A DNA stretch of 45,218 bases from Prochlorococcus sp. AG-388-F11 (GCA_003279845.1 QCGP01000010.1:1-45218); one strand, 5' to 3'; positions 1 through 8,517 are shown, numbered from the stretch's first letter. Numbers and translations are program-made. The notes: generated by a model not told the origin, from the sequence alone.

Positions 1-1
1 G

Positions 2-1342
2 GACTCAAAAATTTCTCCAAGAGAACAATGGACTAGTAAGTTGGGATTCATTCTTGCAGCTGCTGGTAGCGCAGTAGGTCTTGGTAACCTTTGGGGTTTC
101 GCCTACAGAGCCTCTCAAGGTGGAGGTGCTGCTTTTGTACTTTTATACATACTAATCGTTTTGATTGTATGCCTTCCGGTATTTGTTGCTGAAATGGCTT
201 TAGGAAGAAACGCTACTGCCAGCACATTGCTTGCACCAGTAAAGTTAGCTGGAAAAAATTGGTATCCATTAGGAATTCTTTTCTTTATAGCTCCCTTGGG
301 AATAGCATCATATTATTCAGTCATAATGGGTTGGACCGCAGATACCTTGTTCCATTCATTATTTTTTGGATTACCAAAAAATTTAAGTGAAGCAGAAACT
401 TTCTTTGGCTCAATTAGTAGTGGTAGCAGTGTTTTATTGGGGCACCTATTAAGTCTCGTTCTTACAGCCATAATAGTTTCATCAGGGATAAAAAAAGGAA
501 TCGAAAAGGTAACACGATTCTTTATGCCTATACTTTTTATAATTCTTCTATCTCTAGCAATATGGGCCACTTCACTTACAGGAGCATGGGAAGGATATAA
601 AACATTTTTATTTAAGTTTGACTTTGATGAATTAAGGAACCCTCAAACCATAAGAAATGCTTTTACACAAGCTTTCTTTTCTTTAAGTTTAGGAATTGGA
701 GTTATGGTGACTTATGCTTCCTATCTAAATAAAAAGAGTAATCTTCCAAAACTAAGTGTTGGAGTTGCGTCATTGGATACTTTGGTGGGTCTTATGGCAG
801 GACTTATTACTTTTCCGATAGTTTTAACATTTGGTTTAAGTGATGCCATTTCTGAATCAACAGTTGGTGCATTATTTATATCAATTCCTACGGGCCTTGG
901 TTCATATGGAGCGGTTGGAAGAATTGTGGCTGTTGCATTTTTTGCACTAGCTTATATTGCAGCAATAACTTCCTCTGTTTCATTATTGGAAGTTCCAGTT
1001 TCCTCTTTAATGGATAAATTTGGTTTTAAAAGAGAAAAATCTGTTTGGCTGATAACTCTTTTCCTATTCTTAGCAGGCATTCCTTCTGCATTAAACTTAA
1101 ACATTCTTGGAACGATTGATTCGATTTTTGGAGGCGTATTACTTATCTTTGGTGGATTCTTGGTTACTTTCTTTATGGGATGGGTAGTACCTGGAAAGTT
1201 TAACGAAGAACTTAGTGATTCAAAAGTTGGAATCAAAACGACACGTTATTTGAAATTCATGACAAAATGGGTTGCACCCCCAATTATTGGTTTTGGACTA
1301 TTTATTAGTGTGTTTGATTTACTCAAAGGCTGGGTAAGTTAG
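2..1342 (+). CDS. Sodium-dependent symporter, SNF (neurotransmitter:sodium symporter) family, 5' end missing
   Basis: Inner-membrane sodium-coupled transporter of the SNF/NSS (LeuT-like) family. The substrate cannot be read from sequence; amino acids or similar small amines are usual for bacterial members. The reading frame is open to the first base, so the true start lies outside the window. The first visible residues (ending REQWTSKLGFILAAAGSAVG) are the family's N-terminal motif, followed by GLGNLWGF, the unwound helix-1 sodium site. About eleven or twelve hydrophobic helices follow to the stop, so only a few N-terminal residues are lost. The next gene on the same strand is 370 bases away, so they need not be co-transcribed. 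Family assignment is firm; substrate unknown. Confidence 0.9.
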   Translation, partial: DSKISPREQWTSKLGFILAAAGSAVGLGNLWGFAYRASQGGGAAFVLLYILIVLIVCLPVFVAEMALGRNATASTLLAPVKLAGKNWYPLGILFFIAPLGIASYYSVIMGWTADTLFHSLFFGLPKNLSEAETFFGSISSGSSVLLGHLLSLVLTAIIVSSGIKKGIEKVTRFFMPILFIILLSLAIWATSLTGAWEGYKTFLFKFDFDELRNPQTIRNAFTQAFFSLSLGIGVMVTYASYLNKKSNLPKLSVGVASLDTLVGLMAGLITFPIVLTFGLSDAISESTVGALFISIPTGLGSYGAVGRIVAVAFFALAYIAAITSSVSLLEVPVSSLMDKFGFKREKSVWLITLFLFLAGIPSALNLNILGTIDSIFGGVLLIFGGFLVTFFMGWVVPGKFNEELSDSKVGIKTTRYLKFMTKWVAPPIIGFGLFISVFDLLKGWVS

Positions 1343-1716
1343 AAAATTTTTACAATTAATATAGTGCGGGAATAAGGGGGGTGGTATAAGTCAATCAACA
1401 AATTAAATTGTGAAACTTTTTCACATTATTTTAAAGCAAGCTTAAAAAAAACTCGTCAATATATTAGTATTTGCAGTGGTTATTGCTTAAAAATTGATGT
1501 ATTGGAGAAGTTCTTTTTTATTTTTTAAAGGTCTAAAAGTTTTTTCCAAAAAAATTTCTTACTGCGGACCCTGTTTTTAATTAAGTATTAAATTTTAACT
1601 TATATTTAATCTCAAACGTATCGGCAAAAAACATCCCTAATAGAATCTATATAAGATACATTTAGGTGTTTAATTTAAAGAAATTAGAACGCCTACAAGA
1701 ATAGTTAACAAATTTG
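1343..1716. other. Intergenic region with one perfect hairpin
   Basis: No convincing gene. At 1409-1425 a perfect 7-bp hairpin (TGTGAAA / TTTCACA, 3-base loop) precedes a T-rich stretch and may be a weak terminator for the symporter gene. A G-rich patch lies near 1365-1385. The remainder is AT-rich and probably contains the selO promoter, which I cannot place. Confidence 0.35.
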
Positions 1717-3444
1717 ATGTCAACCAAATCTGATTCATTAAAAGGAAAGCTTACAGAAAATTTTTCTGAATTTTCTCAACTATCTGACTATTCTTTTATG
1801 AATTCTCTTAAAGCAGATCCTCAATCAACAAAAGATGGAAATGATCATAAGCCGCGTTCAGTATATTCAGGTCATTACGTACCAGTTGTTCCAACTGCTA
1901 TTCCAAGACCAGAATATATTTCCCATAGCAACAAACTTTTTGAAGAACTAAGGCTAAGCTCAGAACTTACTAAAGACAAGAATTTTTGTCGTTTTTTCTC
2001 AGGTGATATTTCTGTTGCTAATTATCCAATGAGTCCTGTTGGTTGGGCAACAGGTTATGCATTATCAATTTATGGCACTGAATATACTCAACAATGTCCC
2101 TTTGGTACTGGCAATGGTTATGGCGATGGCAGAGCAATTTCTGTTTTTGAAGGTTTATTCAATGGGGAAAGAATGGAGATGCAACTTAAAGGAGGAGGTC
2201 CAACTCCCTACTGTCGTGGAGCAGATGGTAGGGCTGTCTTAAGGTCTAGCGTTAGAGAATTTCTTGCCCAAGAATTAATGGATGCCTTGGGAATCCCTAC
2301 CTCAAGGTCTTTAACACTTTTTGTCTCACAATCAGAAAAAGTTAGGAGGCCATGGTATTCCAAAGGGTCCAGGTATTTTGAACCTGACATTATGATTGAT
2401 AATCAAGCGGCAATTACTACAAGAGTCGCTCCATCTTTTTTACGTGTAGGACAGCTTGAACTTTTTGCAAGACGAGTTCGCAATAATGCTTATGGTGAAG
2501 CCCTTAGTGAACTAAAGATGATAGTTCAACATCTTATTGATAGAAACTATAAAGATGAAATCGAAAATGAGATTTCACTTGAAAGTAAGGTAATAAAACT
2601 AGCTTGTTTATATAGATCTAGATTGATATCACTTATAGCCAACTGGATGCGAGTTGGTTATTGCCAGGGTAATTTCAATAGTGATAATTGTGCTGCTGGA
2701 GGTTATACCTTGGATTATGGCCCCTTTGGATTCTGTGAATTATTTGATCCAAGATTTCAACCATGGACAGGTGGAGGTGAACATTTCTCATTTTTTAACC
2801 AACCTTCTGCTGCGGCAATAAACTTTAAAACATTCTGTTCCTCTCTTAGTCCGTTACTTTCAGAAAGCAAACAAGCTCAAGAAAAGTTTGATCAAATCGA
2901 AAAGGACTTTTCCGAATTAATGAATAAGGAATTGATGAAAATGTGGGCAAACAAGCTTGGTTTAGAACATTACAAGGAAACTCTAATAAATGAATTTTTT
3001 AATCTCATGGTCATTTCAAAAGCAGACTATACAATTTTGTTCCGTAAACTCTCTGAAATACCTGATAACTTAGATTTTTTAAAAGACTGTTTCTATTTAC
3101 CAATTAATGATGCGCTCAAAAATAGGTGGGAAGTATGGCTTGAAAACTGGCAATCAGTCTTGAAGAAAGAAGGAAAAATTAAAGCAAAATCAGCATCAAT
3201 GAAATCTTTTAATCCAATCTATACTTGGCGCGAATGGATGGTTGTCCCTGCATATGAAGAAGCCGAAAAAGGAAATTACACCAAAATAAAGGAGTTACAG
3301 GATGTTTTTTGCAATCCATATATAGAACAATCCTCAGAAATAGTAAAAATGCTGGAACAAAAAAGTAAGGAAAAATTAAAAAGACTTGATTATAAAGGAG
3401 CAATAAAAGCCTTTAGGAGGGCAGAAAAATATTTTTCAGATTAA
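1717..3444 (+). CDS. selO: Protein adenylyltransferase SelO (YdiU/UPF0061 family)
   Basis: SelO is a pseudokinase-fold enzyme that transfers AMP from ATP to Ser/Thr/Tyr residues of target proteins, with known roles in redox homeostasis. Recognisable blocks: GDGRA at residues 136-140; LKGGGPTPY at 157-165 with the ATP-binding lysine, followed by the RSSVREF segment; and the catalytic/metal region with DN at 323-324 and DYGPFGF from 333. At 575 residues it is slightly longer than the usual 480-550, owing to a polar N-terminal lead and a basic C-terminal tail. I chose the ATG at 1717 over the TTG one codon upstream. The family is certain; targets are unknown. Confidence 0.92.
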   Translation: MSTKSDSLKGKLTENFSEFSQLSDYSFMNSLKADPQSTKDGNDHKPRSVYSGHYVPVVPTAIPRPEYISHSNKLFEELRLSSELTKDKNFCRFFSGDISVANYPMSPVGWATGYALSIYGTEYTQQCPFGTGNGYGDGRAISVFEGLFNGERMEMQLKGGGPTPYCRGADGRAVLRSSVREFLAQELMDALGIPTSRSLTLFVSQSEKVRRPWYSKGSRYFEPDIMIDNQAAITTRVAPSFLRVGQLELFARRVRNNAYGEALSELKMIVQHLIDRNYKDEIENEISLESKVIKLACLYRSRLISLIANWMRVGYCQGNFNSDNCAAGGYTLDYGPFGFCELFDPRFQPWTGGGEHFSFFNQPSAAAINFKTFCSSLSPLLSESKQAQEKFDQIEKDFSELMNKELMKMWANKLGLEHYKETLINEFFNLMVISKADYTILFRKLSEIPDNLDFLKDCFYLPINDALKNRWEVWLENWQSVLKKEGKIKAKSASMKSFNPIYTWREWMVVPAYEEAEKGNYTKIKELQDVFCNPYIEQSSEIVKMLEQKSKEKLKRLDYKGAIKAFRRAEKYFSD

Positions 3445-3572
3445 AATCAATCTAAATCTCAGAGTTTTTATAAGAAAATTAAATTTATAAGTTTGAGAAT
3501 AAAAATTAATGAAAGGGTTGATTTTTTTTCAGAATTCGTTTCTTTAAAGATATATTATTTTTAGTACTCCTT

Positions 3573-3686
3573 ATGGTTATGCCCCAATCCACATTGGAAA
3601 GCTTATTATTTTTTTTGATACTTTCTCTTGTCGCAACTTACATTGTTAATTTAAAGTATTCTTCAAAATTAAAAATACAGAAGTAG
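3573..3686 (+). CDS. Putative 37-residue single-span membrane peptide
   Basis: Short frame MVMPQSTLESLLFF... with one hydrophobic helix (residues 8-25) and a basic tail ending SSKLKIQK. The topology resembles the many small membrane proteins of Prochlorococcus. No clear ribosome-binding site; a stop 50 bases upstream in frame excludes a much longer protein. Function unknown; could be spurious. Confidence 0.35.
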   Translation: MVMPQSTLESLLFFLILSLVATYIVNLKYSSKLKIQK

Positions 3687-3716
3687 TTGTTTATTTATCT
3701 TTTTTCTTAATTAGAT

Positions 3717-3914
3717 TTATTTCCTTGGATCACTCCAAGTCTCTTTGTATAACCAGCTCAAAAAAGTAAGCGTAAGTATATTCCCAAATGCATAAGTTAT
3801 TCCTAATAATGGGTCATAAATATTGGCAATAATCGTCGACATTATAAAGATTATTAACCCTGCAACAACCAAATCCTGAATAGGCAAATGGTTAAAATTT
3901 ACCGAATTTATCAT
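3717..3914 (-). CDS. Hypothetical small membrane protein (65 aa)
   Basis: Two predicted membrane helices (about residues 14-34 and 38-56) with a short polar C terminus containing tryptophans (YKETWSDPRK). Not recognised as a named family. It is isolated, divergent from the gene at 3997 with an 80-base gap that must hold both promoters. The composition (hydrophobic blocks, basic end) supports real coding. Confidence 0.55.
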   Translation of the reverse strand: MINSVNFNHLPIQDLVVAGLIIFIMSTIIANIYDPLLGITYAFGNILTLTFLSWLYKETWSDPRK

Positions 3915-3996
3915 TTGATAATTATTTTTAATAGATTAAATCAATTATAAAACCAACAAGTACCTTATTTATTTATAAGGCAATATAATCTAAGGT

Positions 3997-4227
3997 ATGA
4001 ATAATTTTAGAATTGCTAAAATAATTATAGTTTTTTCATCATTATCGTATTTGAGTGTTTCTTTTTTAAGAAATTATAATTCTCCAGAAAATATAGAAAA
4101 AAGATGTATTCTTAAATTTGAAAAAGACTTTAAAAATAATTTGGAAACATCTTATGAAGAATGGAATCAAAAATTAGATTTAGCTGATAACAATTATTTA
4201 AAATGTATGGGAATACCTCATTATTAA
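3997..4227 (+). CDS. Hypothetical protein with N-terminal membrane anchor (76 aa)
   Basis: One hydrophobic segment at residues 7-24, then a charged region with two cysteines (ENIEKRCILK and NYLKCMGIPHY). The pattern suggests an anchored or secreted small protein. It ends 2 bases before the start of the next gene, so the two are probably co-transcribed. No family recognised. Confidence 0.5.
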   Translation: MNNFRIAKIIIVFSSLSYLSVSFLRNYNSPENIEKRCILKFEKDFKNNLETSYEEWNQKLDLADNNYLKCMGIPHY

Positions 4228-4229
4228 TT

Positions 4230-4445
4230 ATGGGAGAGGCAAAGAGAAGAAAAAATTTAGGTATTCCGCCTAGAGAAAAAACTCAAGATATAAAGTTGCC
4301 TCAACTTGATAAAAAAGCCATACAACAAAAAGTAAGGACTACATTGTATAAATATCCAATTATCCCTTTTCTTTTTTATGGAGCTGCAATATTGATCCTA
4401 ATAGGAGGTTTATTTTATGTTTTCAAATCTTTCAATATAGCTTAA
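4230..4445 (+). CDS. DUF2839-like small membrane protein (71 aa)
   Basis: Begins MGEAKRRKNLGIPPRE, the N-terminal signature I associate with the cyanobacterial DUF2839 family, and ends with one membrane helix (about 48-68). A paralogue with the same N terminus lies at 6651-6851. The ATG at 4230 was chosen because the conserved motif starts there. It follows the preceding gene by 2 bases. Function unknown. Confidence 0.7.
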   Translation: MGEAKRRKNLGIPPREKTQDIKLPQLDKKAIQQKVRTTLYKYPIIPFLFYGAAILILIGGLFYVFKSFNIA

Positions 4446-4627
4446 TTAAAAGGATTATTAATTTTGATATTTATGATTTTTTTGCATCATCAATTAAAAA
4501 AAAACTTTAAGGATAATAAATGAGCAATTTTTATTGTGCAAAAATAATCAAAGAAATAATATATGAGAATTATTTTCGATTGACACCATCTTGAGGTGCT
4601 GTAATTTTAGATTAAATAAAACTATTT

Positions 4628-4762
4628 ATGAAAAAAATAAATAAAAAATATGCTGAAATAATGCGTCAAGCTGATAATGCAGTTGGAAGAAAAGAAGTAG
4701 TTAGTTTATTAAAAAAAGCTGCAATGATTATGTCTAAATCTGAGGAAAACCTAGCTGCTTAA
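4628..4762 (+). CDS. Small basic helical protein (44 aa)
   Basis: MKKINKKYAEIMRQADNAVG... is a compact, charged, probably all-helical peptide ending SEENLAA. Start and stop are clear and coding character is good for so short a frame. No family recognised; soluble, without membrane segment or cysteines. Confidence 0.5.
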   Translation: MKKINKKYAEIMRQADNAVGRKEVVSLLKKAAMIMSKSEENLAA

Positions 4763-5128
4763 ATTAGAAAACTATTTTATTAGGATAAATAAAACACCAT
4801 AAAGAATGATTGATGAGGATGCAGCCATAATTATAAATGGTAGTATTATGCCTGAGTTTAACCATCTTAAAAGTCTAAATTATTTGTTAATTACTATTGG
4901 CATCTTTTCAGAATCACTTAATTGCAACTTAACAAGTAAATAAATGGTGTAAATGATTAATTAATCTTTTTAAATATCATTCTTTAGCTATTTAGGAATT
5001 AAATTTTCTAAAGAAAATTATTTTAATTGCATCCTGATTTTTTATCTTGAGATAAATTTTTAGGTAATTAATACCTTGTATTCTTCAAATTTCTCATGCA
5101 AGATTTAGAAACATTAGATTTCTAAATA
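4763..5128. other. Intergenic region, possible gene remnant
   Basis: No complete gene. On the minus strand at about 4788-4880 a frame reads FRLLRWLNSGIILPFIIM... to a stop, like the end of a small membrane protein. It has a stop directly upstream and no start codon ahead of the motif, so it is best read as a remnant. The rest is AT-rich sequence without recognisable structure. Confidence 0.35.
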
Positions 5129-5404
5129 ATGATTGAAAATTCAAAAGAGAGACCTAAAGAATTTAAAGATTATAATTCAGAACTGTTACTTAAGATTCTA
5201 AATAAGACATCACTGGAGAATAAAAAAGGTGATGATGAAGAACTATTTGTAGATGAAAATTGGAAAATTAATTCAAAAAATATGAGTAATATAGTTCCTT
5301 CAGATAATTCAAATTTGAAAAGAATATTATCAGATATTTTCCCAAATAAAAAAATAATGATTCAGGATAATAATGATGGGTCGCAAACAATTTTCTTATC
5401 TTAA
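5129..5404 (+). CDS. Hypothetical acidic soluble protein (91 aa)
   Basis: Polar, lysine- and acid-rich protein without membrane segment or signal peptide. It ends in a basic stretch and NNDGSQTIFLS. Not recognised. It lies upstream of the riboswitch-like leader at 5508 but is separated from it by AT-rich sequence, so probably a separate transcript. Confidence 0.5.
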   Translation: MIENSKERPKEFKDYNSELLLKILNKTSLENKKGDDEELFVDENWKINSKNMSNIVPSDNSNLKRILSDIFPNKKIMIQDNNDGSQTIFLS

Positions 5405-5507
5405 TTTACGTATTATTAAAAGCTTATTTATGCTATTTATTCAATATTTATTTTTTGTGAAAAAAATTAGTAAAAATTACTCTCGCGGAATTTTTTTGAA
5501 GATGTTA

Positions 5508-5590
5508 TCGTTCGTTAACGTTCATCCAAGTTTATATCTCTGGACGCATGACATGGGAGTAGGGAACGGGATTCTCATTAACTGCAAAAG
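5508..5590 (+). promoter_or_regulatory. Candidate glutamine-II (downstream-peptide) riboswitch
   Basis: The leader of the small gene at 5594 carries CGTTCATCC (5519-5527) and GGGAGTAGG (5555-5563) followed at once by GAACG (5564-5568), which pairs with CGTTC to close the structure. CGUUCAnCC, a GnAGUAGG block and a returning GAACG strand are the hallmarks I know of the glutamine riboswitch (glnA / downstream-peptide RNA) of cyanobacteria. The downstream-peptide class sits just ahead of a short peptide gene, as here. A second hairpin, ATGGGA (5553-5558) with TCTCAT (5573-5578), could compete with it. Called from motif memory, without a covariance-model search. Confidence 0.55.
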
Positions 5591-5593
5591 ACC

Positions 5594-5764
5594 ATGAATA
5601 ACCTCTTACAAATAAGAGAAAAAATCAAAAGAGCCAATAGGCTATATGAAGCCCAACTTTTGGCAACTAAAAGTGGAGAAGTTACTCCATACAGAAGATC
5701 CGTCTTTGAAGAAAGAATCAGGAAAACACAAAAAGAAATGAAATTGAAAGACTCAAAAAATTAA
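5594..5764 (+). CDS. Downstream-peptide-type small protein (56 aa)
   Basis: Charged helical peptide starting MNNLLQIREKIKRANRLYEA and ending in a lysine-rich tail. It begins 26 bases after the riboswitch-like leader and is followed by a strong terminator, making a single-gene transcript. If the leader senses glutamine, the peptide is presumably part of nitrogen-status control, as the glutamine synthetase inactivating factors are in other cyanobacteria. It shows no clear sequence match to those, so this is inference from position. Confidence 0.65.
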   Translation: MNNLLQIREKIKRANRLYEAQLLATKSGEVTPYRRSVFEERIRKTQKEMKLKDSKN

Positions 5765-5787
5765 ATTCTTTTTTGAAACTGATCAAT

Positions 5788-5817
5788 AAGAGAGGGGTTA
5801 ATCCCTCTCTTTTTTTA
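5788..5817 (+). terminator. Rho-independent terminator
   Basis: Nine-base-pair stem AAGAGAGGG / CCCTCTCTT with a 6-base loop, followed by a run of T. It closes the transcript of the 56-residue peptide gene, 23 bases after its stop. Confidence 0.9.
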
Positions 5818-5954
5818 TTTTTATAAAAACTACTTAATTATTAATTTATTTTTTCGATTATCGATTATTAAAAAGAACATAATTTTATGCTTTTACTATT
5901 GATTTAAATTATATAAATGGCAAATTTAATTCAGGTATTAAGAGGTAAATAAAG

Positions 5955-6245
5955 ATGTTTAAAAAAAAATATAGACAAATTAAAACCTCACCCAATAAAT
6001 CAAATTTAGATCAAGTTTTATGGTTTATAGAAAATTTTTTACCACAGAAGAAAAATCGAGGTGCTCAAAAAAATTTGTATATGGATAATCTAGAAGCAGA
6101 GACTATTAAGAAATTTTCTAAATTAGCCTCTATAAGTTCTAAAACATTATTGCCAACTACAAAAAATACGACAATCTCTTTTACCTTTGGTAATTGGGCC
6201 TTACCTTACCTGAAATTGCTTAAGAAAATAGGAATAGCTAAGTAA
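5955..6245 (+). CDS. Hypothetical basic protein (96 aa)
   Basis: Lysine-rich N terminus (MFKKKYRQIKTSPNKSNLDQ), a WFIENFLP segment, and a C-terminal half with NWALPYLKLLKKIGIAK. No membrane helix of full length. Not recognised. Monocistronic by position, with an AT-rich upstream region. Confidence 0.5.
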   Translation: MFKKKYRQIKTSPNKSNLDQVLWFIENFLPQKKNRGAQKNLYMDNLEAETIKKFSKLASISSKTLLPTTKNTTISFTFGNWALPYLKLLKKIGIAK

Positions 6246-6399
6246 GAAAATTGTGATTGGCTAGAACTAGATTTATCCCGCAAATTAAAATAAACGTAGA
6301 TTATAAAGTCTCTGAAAGTTTTTTTCGACATTTAAGGAGGAATACTTACTTTACATAAAAAATAAAATTGCTAAATTTAAAATAAGATATCTATTGATT

Positions 6400-6546
6400 A
6401 TGTTTCTAAATTATCTGCCTAGTGAGATGGTTGAAGTTGTCGGTTTAACAATGATTTTTTCATTTTTAGTTGGAACTATATTAATTTTGTTATTTACATC
6501 AGATCAGGCAAATACAAAGAATCTATATTTAAAGAAGGCCAAATAA
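6400..6546 (+). CDS. Putative single-span membrane peptide (48 aa)
   Basis: Frame MFLNYLPSEMVEVVGLTMIF... with one hydrophobic helix (about residues 12-32) and a basic C terminus ending LKKAK. A purine-rich AAGGAGG lies 60 bases upstream, too far to serve this ATG. The gene is plausible by composition only. Confidence 0.4.
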   Translation: MFLNYLPSEMVEVVGLTMIFSFLVGTILILLFTSDQANTKNLYLKKAK

Positions 6547-6650
6547 ATTATAAATAATTTATAACTATATAAAGAACTATTTTTTTATAAAATTAATTCG
6601 CAGGTTTAGCACATAGTTTTTAATATTTGTATATATATAAATTTATGGTT

Positions 6651-6851
6651 ATGGGTGAAGCTAAAAGAAGAGAAGAATTAGGATTACCGCCTAGACAAAA
6701 AATAGTTGAATTGAATAAATCTGATAGATACCTTTCATGGCTTCCAATTAATAAATCAAGAATTAAGAAATACCCTTATATGGGTGTAGCAACAATGGCC
6801 TTAGGAGCGATAATTTTCTTAGTAAGTGGCGGAGCAAATAGTATTAATTAG
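6651..6851 (+). CDS. DUF2839-like small membrane protein, second copy (66 aa)
   Basis: Starts MGEAKRREELGLPPRQK, matching the protein at 4230 over its first sixteen residues with few changes, then diverges. One membrane helix (about 44-62) lies near the C terminus. The start is placed at the ATG of the conserved motif rather than upstream in-frame codons. Presence of two copies 2.4 kb apart suggests local duplication followed by divergence. Confidence 0.65.
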   Translation: MGEAKRREELGLPPRQKIVELNKSDRYLSWLPINKSRIKKYPYMGVATMALGAIIFLVSGGANSIN

Positions 6852-6879
6852 TTAGATTTTGGCCTGGCTTAGAATGTAT

Positions 6880-7140
6880 CTAAGGTTTTTCTTGTAATAT
6901 TTTAATGCCAGATATTATTGAGATTATTGAAGCTATACCAAGAAATATCGAGTAAAAAGGTTGTAAACTAATAATGCCAAAATTACCCGTATGCCATTTT
7001 ATTAACCAAAAAGCATCTACTCCTAATGGTTGAAGAATACTATAAATAGTCCCAGATACAATAGTAATTAGTAAGGGGATTGCTGAAATTGCGGTTATTT
7101 TCCTGTGAATTTTTCTTTTGTTGGTTTTTAATCTTTCCAT
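6880..7140 (-). CDS. PepSY-associated-type membrane protein (86 aa)
   Basis: The N-terminal RKIHRKITAISAIPLLITIVSG, a second-helix region with WHTG, and a third helix recall the PepSY-associated transmembrane family, in which HR(K) and WH-G residues are conserved. About three helices. It is the last gene of a five-gene minus-strand run (7851 to 6880); its start codon directly abuts the stop of the gene before it. The family call is by motif resemblance; function unknown. Confidence 0.55.
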   Translation of the reverse strand: MERLKTNKRKIHRKITAISAIPLLITIVSGTIYSILQPLGVDAFWLIKWHTGNFGIISLQPFYSIFLGIASIISIISGIKILQEKP

Positions 7141-7362
7141 CTATTTCCTCAAATAAATATGTAATTCTTTTTCGTTTTCGCATGGCATCCATTTGTCCTG
7201 GTTCTTATGTATTCCTTCGCAACCAAGTTCTAAAGATCTTTTTTCAGCGTCCTCTTCAGAAAGTAATGTACCCCTAATATGTGCAAGACAATAATTATTG
7301 AAATTTAGAGATAAGAAAAATAAAAAAATAAAAAATTTAAAATTTCTATGAATAATTCGCAT
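7141..7362 (-). CDS. Small secreted protein, DUF3721-like (73 aa)
   Basis: Signal-peptide-like N terminus (basic RIIHRNFKFF, hydrophobic core to about residue 26), then EEDAEKRSLELGCEGIHK and a DKWMPCENE motif with two cysteines. The ELGC...H...WMPC pattern resembles the short DUF3721 family of marine picocyanobacteria, by memory. It precedes the PepSY-type gene with no gap, suggesting co-expression and an exported job. Confidence 0.6.
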   Translation of the reverse strand: MRIIHRNFKFFIFLFFLSLNFNNYCLAHIRGTLLSEEDAEKRSLELGCEGIHKNQDKWMPCENEKELHIYLRK

Positions 7363-7364
7363 TT

Positions 7365-7595
7365 TTAACTTTTAAGAATAGAGTCACAAATACTAGATGG
7401 ATTTGCTTGTTTAACTATTTTTAGTCTTTTGATAAGTTTTTCTCGATCTATTTGATGTTTTAAATATTTAATACATAAATTTTTTTCCTGATATAACTCT
7501 GCTATTGGAGTAATTTTTAAAGCAATAGCAAAAGTACCTATTACTAAAAGAATGTTTGTAGCTAGTCGAATATTTGGTCGAAAATTTGATCTCAT
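7365..7595 (-). CDS. Hypothetical membrane-anchored protein (76 aa)
   Basis: One hydrophobic segment (about residues 12-29), then a charged helical part with two cysteines (NLCIKYLKHQ and SSICDSILKS). Two bases separate its stop from the start of the next gene, and its start overlaps the stop of the gene before it (ATGA). It is therefore in the middle of the minus-strand operon. Not recognised. Confidence 0.5.
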   Translation of the reverse strand: MRSNFRPNIRLATNILLVIGTFAIALKITPIAELYQEKNLCIKYLKHQIDREKLIKRLKIVKQANPSSICDSILKS

Positions 7596-7708
7596 TCGTA
7601 TTCTTTATTTCTGTCAATAACTTCCCTTAAATATATATATTTTTGCTCATCTTTGTAACCATTTTGATTTACTAATTTTTCTAATTCCTTTAACTCTTTT
7701 TCTGTCAT
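7592..7708 (-). CDS. Microprotein (38 aa), YxYxREV-DRxKEY family
   Basis: MTEKELKELEKLVNQNGYKD... ending YLREVIDRNKEYE. A homologue of 37 residues lies at 19567-19680 (GYDQELVYTYIRELLDRDKEYDV). The shared pattern is GY-x-x-E, Y-x-Y-[LI]-REx[LI]-DRxKEY. The gene overlaps its downstream neighbour by 4 bases (ATGA) and its upstream neighbour by one base, which supports translation. Function unknown. Confidence 0.6.
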   Translation of the reverse strand: MTEKELKELEKLVNQNGYKDEQKYIYLREVIDRNKEYE

Positions 7709-7851
7709 TAAGCAGATTTGGATATATTGTTTTTCATATCTTCAATTTGGTTGATTAATTCATCTAACCATTCTGTATTATTTTCGGATCTTTTCTGAAA
7801 ATATGTAATTTTAGGTTGATTGATTTCTAGTGTCTCATAATCTCCACTCAT
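7708..7851 (-). CDS. Microprotein (47 aa), YF-N-T-WLDxLINQ family
   Basis: First gene of the minus-strand operon. MSGDYETLEINQPKITYFQK continues with NNTEWLDELINQIEDMKNN. A paralogue is encoded at 35135-35242 (KYFKNTKKIDNTLWLDKLINQLEKK). The conserved heart is YF, NT-x-WLD-x-LINQ. Soluble and helical. Its stop shares a base with the next start. Confidence 0.6.
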   Translation of the reverse strand: MSGDYETLEINQPKITYFQKRSENNTEWLDELINQIEDMKNNISKSA

Positions 7852-7996
7852 AAATTCCCCCTAAATTTATACTCTGCATAATTTATCTACAGAAATTAAT
7901 CTCATCAATAGGATCTAATACTTATTTAACATTTGCCATGGGTAATAAGTCACTTTTTTAATAGTATGAATATCAAGGAATTTATATCCCAAAAAT

Positions 7997-8101
7997 ATGG
8001 CAACTAATGAAGAACTAGAAAAAAGAATTGAGACTTTAGAAAAAGAAGTACAACACTTAAAAGCTGTTCTGCAATATCAAATGAGAAATAAGAAAAAGTG
8101 A
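7997..8101 (+). CDS. Coiled-coil microprotein (34 aa)
   Basis: MATNEELEKRIETLEKEVQH shows heptad spacing of L/I residues (ELEKRIETLEKEVQHL), so a short dimeric coiled coil is likely, with a basic tail RNKKK. It resembles small SlyX-like coiled-coil peptides but is too short to assign. Confidence 0.55.
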   Translation: MATNEELEKRIETLEKEVQHLKAVLQYQMRNKKK

Positions 8102-8216
8102 TTTATTGTTATTGCATAGAAATTACTTTTTGTCAGAAAGTATTTTCTCTTGGTTGGTTTGGGTACCTAATGTAAAAGCTAAATATTAAAAATTAGTTCA
8201 TAGTTAGTCACTTTTT

Positions 8217-8415
8217 TCATAAAAAAAGGGCTTTAGCTTCGCCCCAATTAAAAAGCAGGATAATCACCATCACCCAGCCTTTTAAAAAAAAATTTAGCAC
8301 TATATATGGTGTTTGTAAGTATTTAAAATTAACTATTTATGGGGTTGTTAGTTTCTGTTTAATTTGTCATTATAGGGATCCCCATCACCTAGGCTCGTAA
8401 GAGTCTTTTTTTTTG
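8217..8415. repeat. Structured intergenic element, copy 1 (inverted relative to 17571-17761)
   Basis: About 200 bases that reappear in reverse orientation at 17571-17761, with long identical stretches around TAGTGCTA/ACAAACAC and the CCCCATCACC motifs. Each end is a terminator hairpin pointing outward: GGGC/GCCC with a T run on the minus strand at 8228-8245, and GGCTC-GTAA-GAGTC plus nine T on the plus strand at 8392-8414. No protein frame is shared. Likely one or two small RNAs, or a transcription-insulating element. Confidence 0.6.
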
Positions 8416-8517
8416 TTATTTTCGCCATTTAGGCTTATCACTTTTTAATTAGTGTTTAAAGACTTTTTATTTAATTTTTATATTAGATAATCAATAATAA
8501 AAAAAATAGTTTTATCT

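Noticed and set aside
5373..5597. 74-residue plus-strand frame ending in the riboswitch leader
   Set aside because: Its second half is the structured leader RNA and its first half overlaps the end of the gene at 5129; no independent support.
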